Below are positions 1 through 11,791 of a stretch of 64,000 bases of DNA, piece after piece. A program made the translations under genes and the position numbers. The stretch is from Rheum nobile (taxonomy: Eukaryota > Streptophyta > Magnoliopsida > Caryophyllales > Polygonaceae): assembly GCA_027886185.1 (NCBI GenBank), contig WOAB01000619.1, positions 6,200,001 to 6,264,000 of the forward strand. The letters run 5' to 3'. A model generated the notes under the pieces. It did not search any database and was not told where the DNA came from. It saw nothing but the letters and a program-made list of their open reading frames with translations. Within the stretch, counting starts at the first letter, position 1. Every line of letters starts with the position of its first letter.

Positions 1-556
1 AACTGTATTAGTATATTTTAGTTGAGTTTTAAAGATTTTTTTGGACTAGTTCCTTTTCTAGAACTACAATGTAAAAGTTAAGAAAATTTAGGCTTTGGAA
101 TCACTCGATTTAAGGCTATGACAATGGAGAGTCAATTTGATTGCCAGCCATTTCGAGGATTTGAAGTGTAAATTTGAAGATTTCGAGTTGATAATGGAGA
201 GTCGGCTTGATTGAATCAGAAAGAGAGATAAGTTCGATTGAAAATCGTCTTATTAGTTTGTTCAATCTCTACGAGTGTTCTATTTAGCTTACACATATTC
301 AGCGGGCTTAATTGCTTAGCTCACTCGCTTGAAGCGAGCTTAATTGTTTGGCTCACTTGTATCAAGCATGCTTAATTATTTTCCGCAGAACCATCTGGTA
401 GGCTTATTCGTTTTGCTCATTAAAGTCTACTGGACTAGTTTTTTTTTAGTAGTTTTGGTTGAGCTTTTCGCATTTTCTCATTCACGTACTATATTGTGAA
501 TATTCAATTAGTTGGAGTTAATTTATTAACACTTTTGATGTGTTATGCAAAGTGCT
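1..556. other. AT-rich intergenic DNA
   Basis: No coding exon, RNA gene or clear repeat was recognised. Short imperfect repeats around 300-420 share the words GCTTAATTG and GCTCACT but form no regular array. Confidence 0.5.
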
Positions 557-566
557 TATGTTTAGA

Positions 567-814
567 GAGTGCGGTTCCGGTGCGGAGCACTCTTCCCGTG
601 CGGACATGCACTATAGGGCCTTATTTGTGCACTTTTGAGCCTTATTTGTACACTTTTGCAAAAAAATTGAAAAATGCTTGGAAAAAAATTTGAAAAAGAA
701 TTTTTTTTTTTTGAAAAAGTGCACAAATAAGACGTTAAAGTGCACAAATAAGACCCAAAAGTGCATGCTCCGCACGTCCGCACGGGAAGAGTGCTCCGCA
801 TATGATCCAAACTC
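567..814. mobile_element. Mutator-type MITE, 248 bp
   Basis: Both ends form a terminal inverted repeat. Positions 567-600 and the reverse complement of 781-814 align without gaps. Both begin GAGT and then share a 20-base block starting TGCGGAGCACTCTTCCCGTG. Inner parts of the arms share TTATTTGTGCACTTT. The element is flanked by the 10-bp direct repeat TATGTTTAGA (557-566 and 815-824), a length in the range made by Mutator-like transposases (usually 9-11 bp). The interior is A/T-rich and does not code. The short reading frames here are palindrome shadows. Confidence 0.85.
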
Positions 815-824
815 TATGTTTAGA

Positions 825-1801
825 TTTAGTTTTAAAGTATTTTAATATCGATTTTGCTAACTTATGCCATTGGTGCATAGGTTAAGAATCTTGTTTTGGA
901 GAGATTTTACTATATATTATTTATTTTGAGATTTTTAATTTTTTAAATGATTTATTCATTCCTTGTAGGTTTTGAAAGGTTTTTGAAAATTGTATTTGAT
1001 AATTAGGGCTCCTTTGACACAAACTAGTGTAAGACTGGTGCCACACATAGATATTTTCAATGTACTTATCAAATAATAATAAAACGGAAAAATGACAAAA
1101 AAATACAAGCTATTAACTTTAAACATTACTAAAATAACATAAACTATTAACTTATGAACAAAAAATGATACGTGTCAATTTTTTACTAAAATTCTAATAA
1201 AAAAAACTAACGTAGAAGCCGATAACGTATTTTCAATAGTTAGTTCATTAATCCTCTTATTAAGGAAAATTGTCATTCATTTACTAGTTTTACTTCGATT
1301 TATTCACCCTAATTTTAACTCGAAAAGTGACTCGTATTAATTTTGTATTATAAGTTAATAACTTTTATTATTTTGGTAGCTTCTAATTTTCATATTAATT
1401 TGGGTCTAAGACTAATAGTATGTATTATTTTCAGTCATTTTCCCCTAATAAAACTATATTATATTAACAAAAGATATTCATAATGTGTATACTTTAATAT
1501 AAACAAATATTAGTCACAATATTAATAAAAAAAGGGTATAAACTACTCTATCAAAATTGAGAAATATCAACTAATACCCTACCTTACTAATGCATTTGCG
1601 ATTTTACCCTACCCCTTTTGTTTTTTGCAAATATACCTCATCCCAAAAAAAATTCTTCTGTTTTTGCAAAAAAAAACCCCAAATAAAAAGGTAAATTGAA
1701 AATTGAATTTTCTTTTTGTTTTGGAAAATAAAATCTGACATGGCACTGATTTTATGAAAATAAATAAATAATTTAATTCAGTTTCAATTTCAAATTGAAA
1801 T
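825..1801. other. AT-rich intergenic DNA
   Basis: Very A/T-rich sequence with no supported gene. The terminal inverted repeat of the presumed MULE further right was looked for here and not found. Confidence 0.45.
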
Positions 1802-2877
1802 GTGAAAGTTGCTACAGAAACCCAACTACATTGCCGGCCGAGGTCTCTCTCCCAGCTCGAGGTGTCTCCATCTTCTCCGGCGGAATCCAGCTTTGTTTTG
1901 TCCGACGAATTTCACCATTGCCGGCGGAAAGGTTTCTCTTCCAGGTATGATATCGATTCAAACTCCATAATCTCCAGCTTTGTTTTTTGCTTGAAACCCT
2001 TCTTCGCCGTTCGAGCTAGCTAAAACCCTTCTTCGGCGCGAAATTGCAGGTTTTCCACATACGGAGCCCTTCATCGCCGCTTGGGCTCCTCTAATTAAGG
2101 CCCAAAATTGCAGGTCTTTCACCGAAGACACGCGACAAAGTGCAGGTCTTCGACCGACGACCCCATTCGGTCGCGATTCCGATTCATCTTCCTCTTCTGT
2201 CTATCTCGTTCGAGCCTTGGAGGTATGTCCAATTTTTTAGGGTTCCAGCCATTCAACGCCGTTTTAGGGTTGCTCCGTTGCTGTTCATTTGGTTTTTAGG
2301 GTTGATTTACTGTTGTTCGTTTGAGCTGAAATGAAGTGAAGTTGAATACAACAAATTATATAAACGTGTGAAATCCGTGTTTGTAAAATGAGAATGTCAG
2401 ATTAGTTTGTTTTTTTGTCACAATTGCAGGAATGACCATTGTTTGAAAATTTCATGTCAGCGTTGATGAAATATTTGTCACATCGTATAGTTTTATTATT
2501 GAAATGATCAATTAGAATGTCAGTTTTGTGAAACATTGTTGTGTTTTGAAAGTTAATGTTTTTATTTGCCTGACATTATAGATCTCTTACTCTTGCAACT
2601 TCCTTGTCTTCTCGTGTGATCTCTACATCTGAGTATGTTCAGTTTGGTGCTTAGAAAAAACTTAAATATTAATATTTTTTGTTGTTTGTCTATCTCCACC
2701 AGTGCAGCTGAAGTGGTGTAGTATTCCATATTGAAACGGAGGAAATTGAAATGGGTAAAAAGGTAAATTTTGGTTAGCTCATTGTGTGTAGTTTTCCATA
2801 TTTCACAACCTGTCACATAGTTTTTAAGTATATGTTCCTTATGTATTTATTGACCTCGTATAATTTGTATTTTTTAG
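1802..2877 (+). promoter_or_regulatory. Presumed leader / 5' region of Ulp1-like copy 1
   Basis: C/T-rich segment with short repeated pieces (AAACCCTTCTTC; AAATTGCAGG) and several possible splice acceptors. It lies directly before the first recognisable coding exon, which follows an acceptor ending at 2877. It resembles a plant 5' UTR with introns. No start codon could be fixed, so the role is inferred from position only. Confidence 0.35.
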
Positions 2878-4619
2878 GGTCATTTATTGAGATTTGAAGG
2901 GGAAAAATTCATCGGCAGAGTCAACCAAAACTGTCGGCGTGAATTGCTGAAAATTATTGAGAAATGCCTCTCCCCTGTGGAGTGGCAGAGGATAATAGAT
3001 GGTCCATTTGGACCTACTGTGAAGATGGTTCGTCGACAAACCTTTTCATGCCAGCTTGTACATTACGTTTTATTCCGTCAAGTAGAAACGAGGAAGTTGT
3101 GGGAGACGTGGTATGGCCTGCAAGGACAGTTGCTGCGTTTTTCAATGAAGGAATTTGCACTTGTGACGGGGTTATGTTGTCGCAGAATGAATGATAATGA
3201 GCTAAACCCGGATAAAAATGTCGTGAAAGAGTTATTTGATGTATAGAATTTGACGTTGGGTGAGCTAGAGTCATTATTTATGCGTACACATCCTGATAGC
3301 CCTTTGAAATATAAGATGGCATTATTGATTATATTAGAGGGCGTCATTCTTGAGGTTGAGAAAAAGGTTCGCATAAGCACGGGTCATGTCAAATTATTAA
3401 CTGATATCGATCGATTCACGAAATTCTCGTGGAGCAGGGTTAACTACATTGAAACTCACCAGGGATTGAGTTCAACGGTGAAGAATAGATTGCAAATAGT
3501 TGAAACAAGCAGAGACTCAAGTGCAAGGTTGGGTTACAAACTCAAGGGGTTGCCAATGGCCTTTCAGGTAACATGACAAGATGTAATGTATATTGTTTTG
3601 AAGTTGGTATTGTAGTTACAATATATTGATGGTTTCTTACAAGAAATAAGTATCATACTGACAAGAAAAACTGCGGTTCAGGTTTGGCTATTTGAAGTTG
3701 TTAAACCAATTGCTTCAGCGTTTGCACATTTGGTGGATAAGGAGGCTTACCCACGCGGTCTACGATGGTCATCAGATTCACAACCTGATGCGACGGCTGT
3801 GGAGTCTTTCTTGGGGAAGGCCACATCCCGTTTTATTCCAAATATGGTGTTAATAGAAAAAGAAGCTGAGGTGGAGGTCTTACACGAATGCAAATTTGAC
3901 GGGGAAGTGAAGGACACTTACTTTGACAAGGCAGTTGAGAAATTCGAGCTAAGTAATAAGAGGTCTATCAATGGTAGAAGAAAAGGAAAGAGTGATTCGG
4001 ACCCTGCCCCTGCTGCGAAGTCCTCAAGCTTGGATGCAAGACATATGATGTGCGCTATGAAAGAGCTTCATGAGCATATGATTAATTTGGAAAACCAAGT
4101 GGACGCAAGATTTAGTGCTATGAATAAAACCTTGGGCATAATGGACCAGATGATCAAGAAGAGGGCATTCAACAACTCAGGTTCAACAAATGATGAAAAA
4201 GAGGACATTGAACAGGAGAAAGGGGAGGTAAGATAACTGTCAACAATCGTTATTAAGTTTTGTTTGGGAACTTAGATTTTTATTTCGTGGAAGCTTAAGA
4301 TTTTTTTCTCGTCGGAATGTAGAATAGTAATGTCATATCAATAAGTTAAAATGTCACTATTTTCAACTTGAGATTGACAGTTACTTATATTTATTGTAAG
4401 TTAAAGCCTGATTTTTGACAAACATTATAACATGAATGTAATAGTTAGTTAATAGAAAGTCAATATTTATAAGTTGGATGGATGCATAAAGCTCTGTTTT
4501 TGACAAACATTATAGAATGATGCACTTACTTATTATTCTTATGAGTTAAATGTAATTTGTTATTTATTGAAGTAGAATGTTGTACATGGTCGTGATGAGG
4601 ATGTCGAAATGGATAGAAT

Positions 4620-4640
4620 GGGGGGGGGGGGGGGGGGGGG
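4620..4640 (+). repeat. Poly-G run (21 G) inside a coding exon
   Basis: An uninterrupted run of 21 G lies in the acidic-spacer exon of Ulp1-like copy 1. The frame entering it from the upstream exon (NVVHGRDEDVEMDRM) differs by one from the frame leaving it (SDSNPIQDDDDEG). The run length therefore decides whether the protein is open. Confidence 0.9.
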
Positions 4641-4743
4641 AGGGGTCTGATTCAAATCCCATACAGGATGACGATGATGAAGGTGCCATTAAAGTCGACA
4701 ATGGCAATTTAGGATATATGGTTGTTTATCGAAAGCAAACGGA

Positions 4744-5090
4744 TGATGAAGATGGTGCAGTTCAGAGTGATGATGTTGAGGGTGCAGTACAAGATGAGGG
4801 GAAATATGGAGAGACGATGACAAAAGAAGAAAAAGATAAGAAAGAAGGAAACGTATTTGCAAGGAAGACTCGTTCAAAAAAGAAGAAGGGTGATGAAAAT
4901 GGTGCAGTTCAGAGTGATGATGTTGAGGGTGAAGTACAAGATGAGGAGAAATATGGAGAAACGATGACAAAAGAAGAAAAAGATAAGAAAGAAGGAAAAG
5001 TATTTGCAAGGAAGACTCGTTTAAAAAAGAAGAAGGGTGATGAAGATGGTGTAGTTCAGAATGAAGGGAAAAATAAAAAAGGGATGACAA
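4744..5090 (+). repeat. 147-bp coding tandem repeat (49-residue acidic/basic unit)
   Basis: About 2.4 copies of a 147-bp unit. The words GGTGCAGTTCAGAGTGATGA and GAAGACTCG recur 147 bases apart, and the third copy is partial. Each unit encodes an acidic part (DDVEG.VQDE) followed by a lysine-rich part (KEEKDKKEG, KKKKGDE). It lies in the low-complexity spacer between the DUF1985 and protease regions. Confidence 0.85.
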
Positions 5091-5124
5091 AAGGAGTTGA
5101 GGTATGCATCAATAAATCTTCCTA

Positions 5125-5304
5125 ACAGGATGGTCCCTCAGTTCACCAATATCTTATTTATGAAAAAACTTATTTGCAGACGCTAGCAACAAAAGAAGTT
5201 GAGGTGGAAGGAGACTCTACCAAAGAATCAATTGGAGTCTCAACAAGAAAAAACACCTCAAAAAACAAAATTAATACAATTGGTGAACTGAGGGACCATC
5301 CTGT
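5125..5304. repeat. Perfect 26-bp inverted repeat straddling an intron
   Basis: Positions 5125-5150 are the exact reverse complement of 5279-5304, with a 128-base loop. The left arm lies inside the intron 5102-5179 and the right arm in the next exon of Ulp1-like copy 1. The pre-mRNA could fold so that the 3' splice site lies in the loop. Confidence 0.85.
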
Positions 5305-6344
5305 CAGGAAAAGAGGACTGTCCAGAGAAGCCGATAATCCCAAACGATGCAAGGTTTCAACGTCCAAAGGTATTTCAGACACGAATAGAATATGCCGTTG
5401 GTTAGACTCGAAGAAAAGGTTAGGAAGTTGTCCCTCCTGTCTTGATGATATGAACACGTGTTTGAGATGTTAATTAAACCATCTTATGATGTAGTGAAGA
5501 AATTGTTGCTTCAACTGCAGAACATCTACAGAAGAATTTTTTTGAGAAATTGTTGCAACCAATGGGGTTGCTGAGTTCTCAAGTAAGCCTCTTTTATTAT
5601 TTTTATAAATTATCATGGCGTGCAACAAGTCTTAAATTTCTGATATGACATATTATATTTTTGGTTTGTAGCACTTGGACGAATGTATGTATTATCTTGG
5701 CTGTCGTGTGCGTGACAAACCAATGGCAATATTGGACACCTTTTTTTCTGCATAAGTTGGTCAAGGAAATGAATAGATGGTTTTCAGGTAAGCAAAGTTA
5801 TGTTGCTAATTGATCTAAGATGAGATACCTGTGTGGGGAACTGCCTGCACTTTATGGGAAGGATTGGAAGGACGTGGATCGTATATACCTCCCTTTCAAT
5901 TTCAAGGAGAAACATTGGATAGCTCTGGAGATACAACTAAGTAAATGGTGTGTCACTGTATACGATCCCGATGTCAATTTGTTCAAATTGTCGGAAGTCC
6001 ATAGGTTCCTTGCAGGGTTGACATATATTCTTCTTGTCATGATAGCACAATATGAGCCCTAGGCAACAATTTATGAAGATAGGGGGAAAAATCCTCTAAA
6101 TGTGACTCGTGTTCCTACATTGGAGAGAAACAAGAGAGGGTAAGTTGTTTACATCAATTGTTCATTTTTTGGTGTGAAATTGGTTATAATATCAGGAAAC
6201 CAACTACATTTTTTACTTGTGTGCAGGGGCGATTGTGGCATCTTCACGATCAAGTACATAGAAATGCTAAGTTCCGGACGTCAAAACATCGTGAACGTGG
6301 GTGACAAATTTGTGGATCAGTACAGAAAAAAGGATAGCCGTTAG

Positions 6345-7119
6345 TATTTTCAATATGAAGTGGTTTGACTAGTGGAGGATATCTTATTCACTTTCATGTA
6401 AGCTTCACTGTAGTTGGGATAGTGTTGTATGATTCCTTCTTGGGTGGTTTTTGCTAGAATTGACTTGTCTTGTTGATAATAACTTGTGTTGAAATTATTT
6501 TGGAAATCTAGCAAAATTGGTTGGTGCATTTCTTCTTTGCTACTTCGTTGTAGATGCATACTTCCTGTCAGTGTTGTTCATAATTCATGTCAGTGAAATT
6601 TCTTTATATTTTGCATACATATGTTTTTTGTCACATTGTATAATCCTATTGTCTGCATTATCCTTTTGTTTTTGGGTAAAAAATTATTTTTTTATATTAT
6701 TTGTTTGTGTTTACCATTGTGTTGACCTTTTTAATAATATTTAATTTGGAATAAAAAAGGTAAGACATAACCTTGTTTACCTTTCTTCGAAGTTCGAATG
6801 CTCGCAAAAGGCCCTCCCTGTTTACCTTCCAAAATTCCCTCCAAAAGTTTCTTCTTCCCCAGAAGGCGACTCTGCAAACATCCATCATTGTTATCAGACA
6901 TTTTCTTCTTCCCCAGAAGGCGACTCTTCAACTCCTCCATCTTTCCCTATTAACGCTAGACTCGATTTTTGCTTACTCTTGAAGTCCATCTCCACATTTT
7001 CTTACTTACTCCCTCCATCTTTCTCCATTAACGCGACTCTGCAACTCCATTTTTACTTACTCGCCCCTCCCCGAACTTTTCCTTAACCTTTGAAGCGCGT
7101 TACAAAAAAACCCTAGAAA
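6345..7119. other. Intergenic spacer / 5' region of copy 2, with short direct repeats
   Basis: The first 400 bases are A/T-rich and unremarkable. From about 6780 the sequence turns C/T-rich. The block TTTCTTCTTCCCCAGAAGGC occurs twice (near 6849 and 6902), and CTCCATCTTTC...ATTAACGC also occurs twice. This is likely the promoter and leader of Ulp1-like copy 2. Confidence 0.45.
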
Positions 7120-10100
7120 ATGGCAGTGCTTAGAGACGGTAAAGAATCGAGCCCAAAGAAGAGTGGAGAGAAAAGGAAGAGAAAAGAAGACGACATGCAT
7201 GTATGAAAGAGGAAGAAGTACAGAGACGAAGTGCAGGTGAAAGGGGAAAAAAGTTGTGACAGTACCATAGCAAAAAAATCCGGGAAGGGCAGGTCGAGGC
7301 CAAAAGCTAAAACAGTAAAGGCGAAAAAACCCGTAATCTTTAAAGGGGATGTAAGTTGTCTACATTTTCTGTTTAGGGCTTAGGGTATTTTTCAATTGTC
7401 CTGTCAGCCTTCTGAAATGGTTTCAATTTGTTTAGGGTATTTTTTCAATTGTCCTGTCACCCGTCTGAAATGGTTTAATTTGTATCAGGAGTGTTTGTTT
7501 AGGGTTTTTTTGTTTCATCTGTCGTCTGTGGCTTCTCAAATGGTTCGATTTCGTTTGTTTATGGTTATTTTCATTTGGTTTGCAGATTAGGTACAGTTAT
7601 TTCAGAGGTGAACCTTTCTACGGAAGAATTAACATCAACTGTAGGGTGCACTTTGTTCGTGAGATTGAAAACAAGTTGACACATGCGGATTGGCAACGGG
7701 TTTTGGATGGCCCGTTTGGAAAAGTTTTGAAAATGTTGCAGCATGTATCTATTTCTTCACAGACATTGCATGCAGTTCTATTTAAGCAACTTGAAACAAA
7801 AAAGAAGTGGGAGTCTTAGTATGAGGTGGCAGGGAAAGAATTGAGGTTTTCGATCAAAGAGTTCTCTCTCATAACTGGACTGAATTATGGTGAACTTCCA
7901 TTTGTCGATACTAAAGCGGATTGGCACTGTTGTTGATAGTTGAGGGTCTGTTGCTGGGAGGGGATAAGAAGAGGCTAGTGAAGCCGTTGCATGTTAGGCT
8001 GTTGAAGAATATGGATAACTTTTGGGATTATCCAAGGGGAAGGGTTGCTTATGAAGAGCTTCATAAGTCATTGACCACAACATTGGCCAAAAGGATGCAA
8101 ACAGTAGAGAAGGCAAAGCTACTCTCCAATGCACCAAGAATTCCATATTCCATTCAAGGTATGTCAGTTGTGTTTCAGGTAGTTTTAATGGTTCAAATAT
8201 GAATTACTTTATGCTATACTATGATCGGATGTTTGAATACATGGTGACAGGATCATGGTGAATATGCAGGATGTTATTTGTTGTTTGATTGACACAACAT
8301 ACTAGTTTTCCAACATAGTTTTATTTGCATTCCAGATAGTTTTATGGTGACCTGATTTAATAATTTTTAATGGTTCAAATATGAATTACTGAGTGTGTTT
8401 TATTTGCAGCATAGTAGTATATTTTATGCTATACTATGACAGGATGTTGGAGTACAGGGTGACAGGATCATGGTGAATATGCAAAAAGTTGTTTGTTGTT
8501 TGATTGACACAACATACTAGTTTTCCAATATAGTTTTATTTGCATTCCAGATAGTTTTATGGTGACCTGATTTAAATTATAGGATGACATGATAAAATGA
8601 TTTAATGTATCTTAATTTGCTAATTCTCAAACCGCTTGTTATTGTAGATATGGGTATGGGAAGTTGTGCCAACATTTGGTCTCCAATTTGCATCAAAGTT
8701 GAGTGAATCTGTAATGCCTCGAGGTCTTCGTTGGTTTTCAGATGAAGCCCATGAACATGGAGTGTTGGAGTTGTCTTTGGCTGATCCTACACATGTGGTT
8801 AAGTCCATTCTTATTCCTGATAAGGATGAGGTGGATAAGTTGTCCGACTGCTACTATATTGTTGAAAATGATGACCCGTATTTTGACAAGATTGTGAAGG
8901 AAGCAATGAAGGGTTTGAAAAAGAAGGGGAAGGGGAAGCAAGAAAAATATAGAGCGAGCCCGAGTAATGCATCTGTGCATTCATCAGAGGTGATAAGTCA
9001 GATGTTCAGAATGATGAAGATGATGGAAAAAGGAGTGCTTGACATGATGGGAAGGCTAGAAAAGAGGGTATCAAAGGAGGAGGTGCCTAAGCTCAAGAGT
9101 AAGGGGAAATCAAAGAATTATTCGAATGAGGATGATTTTGAATCCTATGGTGAGTCTGATGAGGAAGAAGAGGAAGTTTATAAGGATGACCCGGAAACAG
9201 AGGATAAGGAGGTTGAGGGTGAGGAGTTTGAGAGTGATGAGGTTGAGAGTGAGGATGATGAATTTGGTGATGGTGATGAGGGTAATGACAATGAAGAACT
9301 TCGCCAGGGTGGTGACAAACCGAAGGAGGAGGACAAGGTAGACGCTGAGGTTGCAAGTCATGATGATGATGAAGTTTCTGATGAGGATAATGAAGTTGGT
9401 GATGTTGATCAGGATAATGAGAGTGATGGTGAGGGTGGTGACAAAGAGGTTGAGGTTCAGGAGGCTGAGGTGGAGGTTGAGGTTCAGGAGGCTGAGGTGG
9501 AGAAAGTAGAGGTTGAGGTTCAGGAGGCTGAGGTGGAGAAGGTAGAGGCTGAAGGCAAAGAGGTATGAATATGCTCATATGAAAATTATCATATTATCAT
9601 TACTACTATGACATTATTATTTGTACAAGGTGACAAGATTTCTAGTGTCTGATGGGAGTTTTTATGTTTTACAAGAAAAGTCTGGCATGTTGACAGGATT
9701 GTTACTCATGTATATCAGTAGTTTGACATGGTTATTATGATTGCAGGATTTTGATAATTATATTGAGGGTAACAATGATGTTGAGGGTGCGGATGGTGTT
9801 ATGGCCATTGTCAAAGACCTAAATGAAAATGCTGGCGATGGTGAAAAGGACTAGGAGCAGGATTTTACTAACGACATTGAAGGAGCACCGGAGGCTACCT
9901 AGCAGGAGCTAACCACAATAGAGGTTGAGGAAAGAGAGGAACCTCTTTTAGTGCTAGCCGCTGTGGTTGATTTATCCACCAAGGCGAAACCCAAAAATAA
10001 ACGGCAACAACATCTCCAACCGAAGAGGGTTCTTCCTAGTCATATGGTGAAACCATCCGCCAAAAAACTAACACCTTATACAGATGAGAAAATGGGGAAA

Positions 10101-11150
10101 ACTGTAAAGAAGATAACCAAGAATTCACAGGTGAAAGAGATGACTATTTTGCTAAAATGGATGGATGATGAAAGGTTAGTATCTCATGGATTTAATAATG
10201 TTCAACTATCTTTCATGGATTTAATTACGCCTTCTTTATTTTGCAGCTCTGAGCCAAGAGTTGGACTGTGTGGTCAAAAGATGGACAAGGACTGGTTTGG
10301 CCTAATACTGGAACCAAAAGCTTGTCTGGAAGATGGTGTAAGTTATTTACTTATGATGTCAAATTAGTTTACTGTTGGGATTTGTTGCAATGCTTGATAG
10401 GATGAATTATATTTTTTTTGAAGCAAATCGATGAAGTTTGTTGTTATATCCGTAAGGCGCTTTTGGAGTCCGAAGTTAAACGCAAGGCCACAATATTGGA
10501 CATTTTCTGGGCTGCTGATTATACGGATGCATATAGATACTATGTCCAAAATGCCTACACTATTCCACCTGCACCTGAACATGCACTTGAATACTTTAGG
10601 GGAGATCGGCCTAAAGCTTATGGGTCCAGTTGGGATGATCTAGACTTTATTTATGTCCCCTTCAACATCGATAACATGCATTGGGTGGCTGTAGAGATCG
10701 ATCTGCAGCAATGGCAGGCAAATGTATATGATTGTAATGTGGATTTGAACACTAACTTGGCCGTAGAGACCTGGCTGCATGGGGTTTTAAGGTTTCTTCC
10801 TCACTTCATGACACAGTACCCGTCTCTTGCCAAGAAATTTGAACATCGGGGTACTGCAGAGATTAAATTTGAGAGAATTCAAGGACTGAAGCAGAACAAG
10901 CGCGGGTAAGTTAAAATATCAATCCCCTTACCAATTTTATTATATACTTCATCTAAGTAACTTTATTGCATTTTGTGTTCGTAGTCATGACTGTGGGATA
11001 TACACTCTGAAACACATTGAGTTGCTCAGTGCTGGTTGGAAAAATCTTGACGTTGTGGCAGACGAATGTATTGACGGCTTCATGAGCGACATGGCTCACA
11101 GCGTGTTTGACGGGGTGTGGAGGTCGAGCCTAAGGAACCCCAGCGTTTAA
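7120..11150 (+). pseudogene. DUF1985 / Ulp1 protease-like gene, copy 2 (decayed)
   Basis: Second tandem copy of the family. The start at 7120 gives a basic, NLS-like N-terminus (KKSGEKRKRKED). Exons are 7120-7350, 7586-8178 (DUF1985), 8648-9562 (ending in a Glu/Asp/Val-rich tail), 9747-10174, 10247-10337, 10424-10905 and 10985-11150, all with GT-AG borders and matching phases. The protease core keeps His (NMHWVAVEID), Asp (VYDCNVDL) and Cys (GHDCGIY). Breaks are stop codons at 7204, 7817, 9852 and 9900, and a frame-shifting deletion near 7905-7925 relative to copy 1. The long final protease exons are open. It is a pseudogene, although the protease half could still be translated if transcribed separately. 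Confidence 0.8.
8211..8640 (+). repeat. Tandem duplication inside an intron
   Basis: Two diverged copies of a segment of about 215 bp lie in the intron 8179-8647 of Ulp1-like copy 2. Shared words include GGTGACAGGATCATGGTGAA (near 8243 and 8458), CACAACATACTAGTTTTCCA and CATTCCAGATAGTTTTATGG. No coding content. Confidence 0.8.
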
Positions 11151-11687
11151 ATTGGATGTTTGGATAAAACATTAGGTTCTTTTTGTTGTTTGGATGGCAT
11201 TTGCTTAGATTACGTACAATTGGATGTTTTGGAAGACATTTGTTTAGATTACATACAATTTTACGACAACTTATTTATAGATGTGGTAGTTGAATGCCAG
11301 TTAAATGGTAGTTATGTGCGTGTAGGTTAAATGGCAGTTACATGGCACTTAAATGGCATTCGAATGACAGTTGTGTCAAATAATATAGGGACATTGACTG
11401 ACTTCATAATATACATATTAAGAAGTAGCATGACAAGATGAATCTAAGAGGGATGTGGGATATATAACTAACTGTAACAGAGTATTGGCTCTACTAACTC
11501 CTTTTTGAGAAAAGACAATAAAAAACTCCAAACCGTCATGAAGTTAACAGTAACTGCCCACCAACTCCAATTTACGCTGATTAGACATGATATTTAGTGA
11601 CATGATATTAATAGTAGTAATTAAATTACGGAGGTATTAGAGCACCGTCATAAATGTATCCGTAACTGCCACCAACCCAAAAACCTC
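11151..11687. other. Intergenic spacer with degenerate short repeats
   Basis: The interval 11280-11380 carries degenerate repeats around the word AAATGGCAGTTA, with no regular period. No gene was recognised. Confidence 0.4.
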
Positions 11688-11697
11688 TTTATATACC
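11688..11697 (+). promoter_or_regulatory. TATA box upstream of the 11792 ORF
   Basis: TTTATATACC lies 95 bases before the ATG at 11792. C-rich, T-rich sequence follows, as in plant core promoters. Transcription would begin at about 11725. Confidence 0.5.
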
Positions 11698-11791
11698 CCC
11701 TCTTCCGTAGTCACATTTCCTCATCCACAACTCTTCCCAACATCTTCCACCTTCTACAAAACTCCAAATTCCCTACTATTCCTTCGTTTTC

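Larger units (their letters stand above)
2878..6344 (+). pseudogene. DUF1985 / Ulp1 protease-like gene, copy 1 (decayed)
   Basis: Multi-exon gene of the plant DUF1985-Ulp1 family, often carried by Mutator-like elements. Ulp1 proteases cleave SUMO precursors or conjugates in the nucleus. Supported exons are 2878-3567 (DUF1985 region), 3682-4227, about 4576-5101 (acidic repeats) and 5180-5418. Tentative small exons follow near 5521-5582 and from 5672. The catalytic region runs from about 5820 to the final exon 6227-6344. The protease core shows catalytic His in EKHWIALEI, Asp in VYDPDVNL and Cys in GDCGIF. Breaks are a TAG at 3244-3246, a frame change at a 21-G run (4620-4640), a TAA inside the exon starting at 5672 and a TAG at 6060-6062. 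It matches copy 2 exon by exon. Intact catalytic residues with broken frames point to a pseudogene. Confidence 0.75.

Noticed and set aside
1..2000. Left terminal inverted repeat of the MULE
   Set aside because: No segment here could be matched by eye to the reverse complement of 31.4-32.1 kb, so element borders remain undefined.
4689..5090. 133-aa Ser/Leu/His-rich frame on the - strand
   Set aside because: Antisense shadow of the 147-bp acidic repeat.
9093..9578. 161-aa His/Pro-rich frame on the - strand
   Set aside because: Antisense shadow of the Glu/Asp/Val-rich exon of Ulp1-like copy 2.
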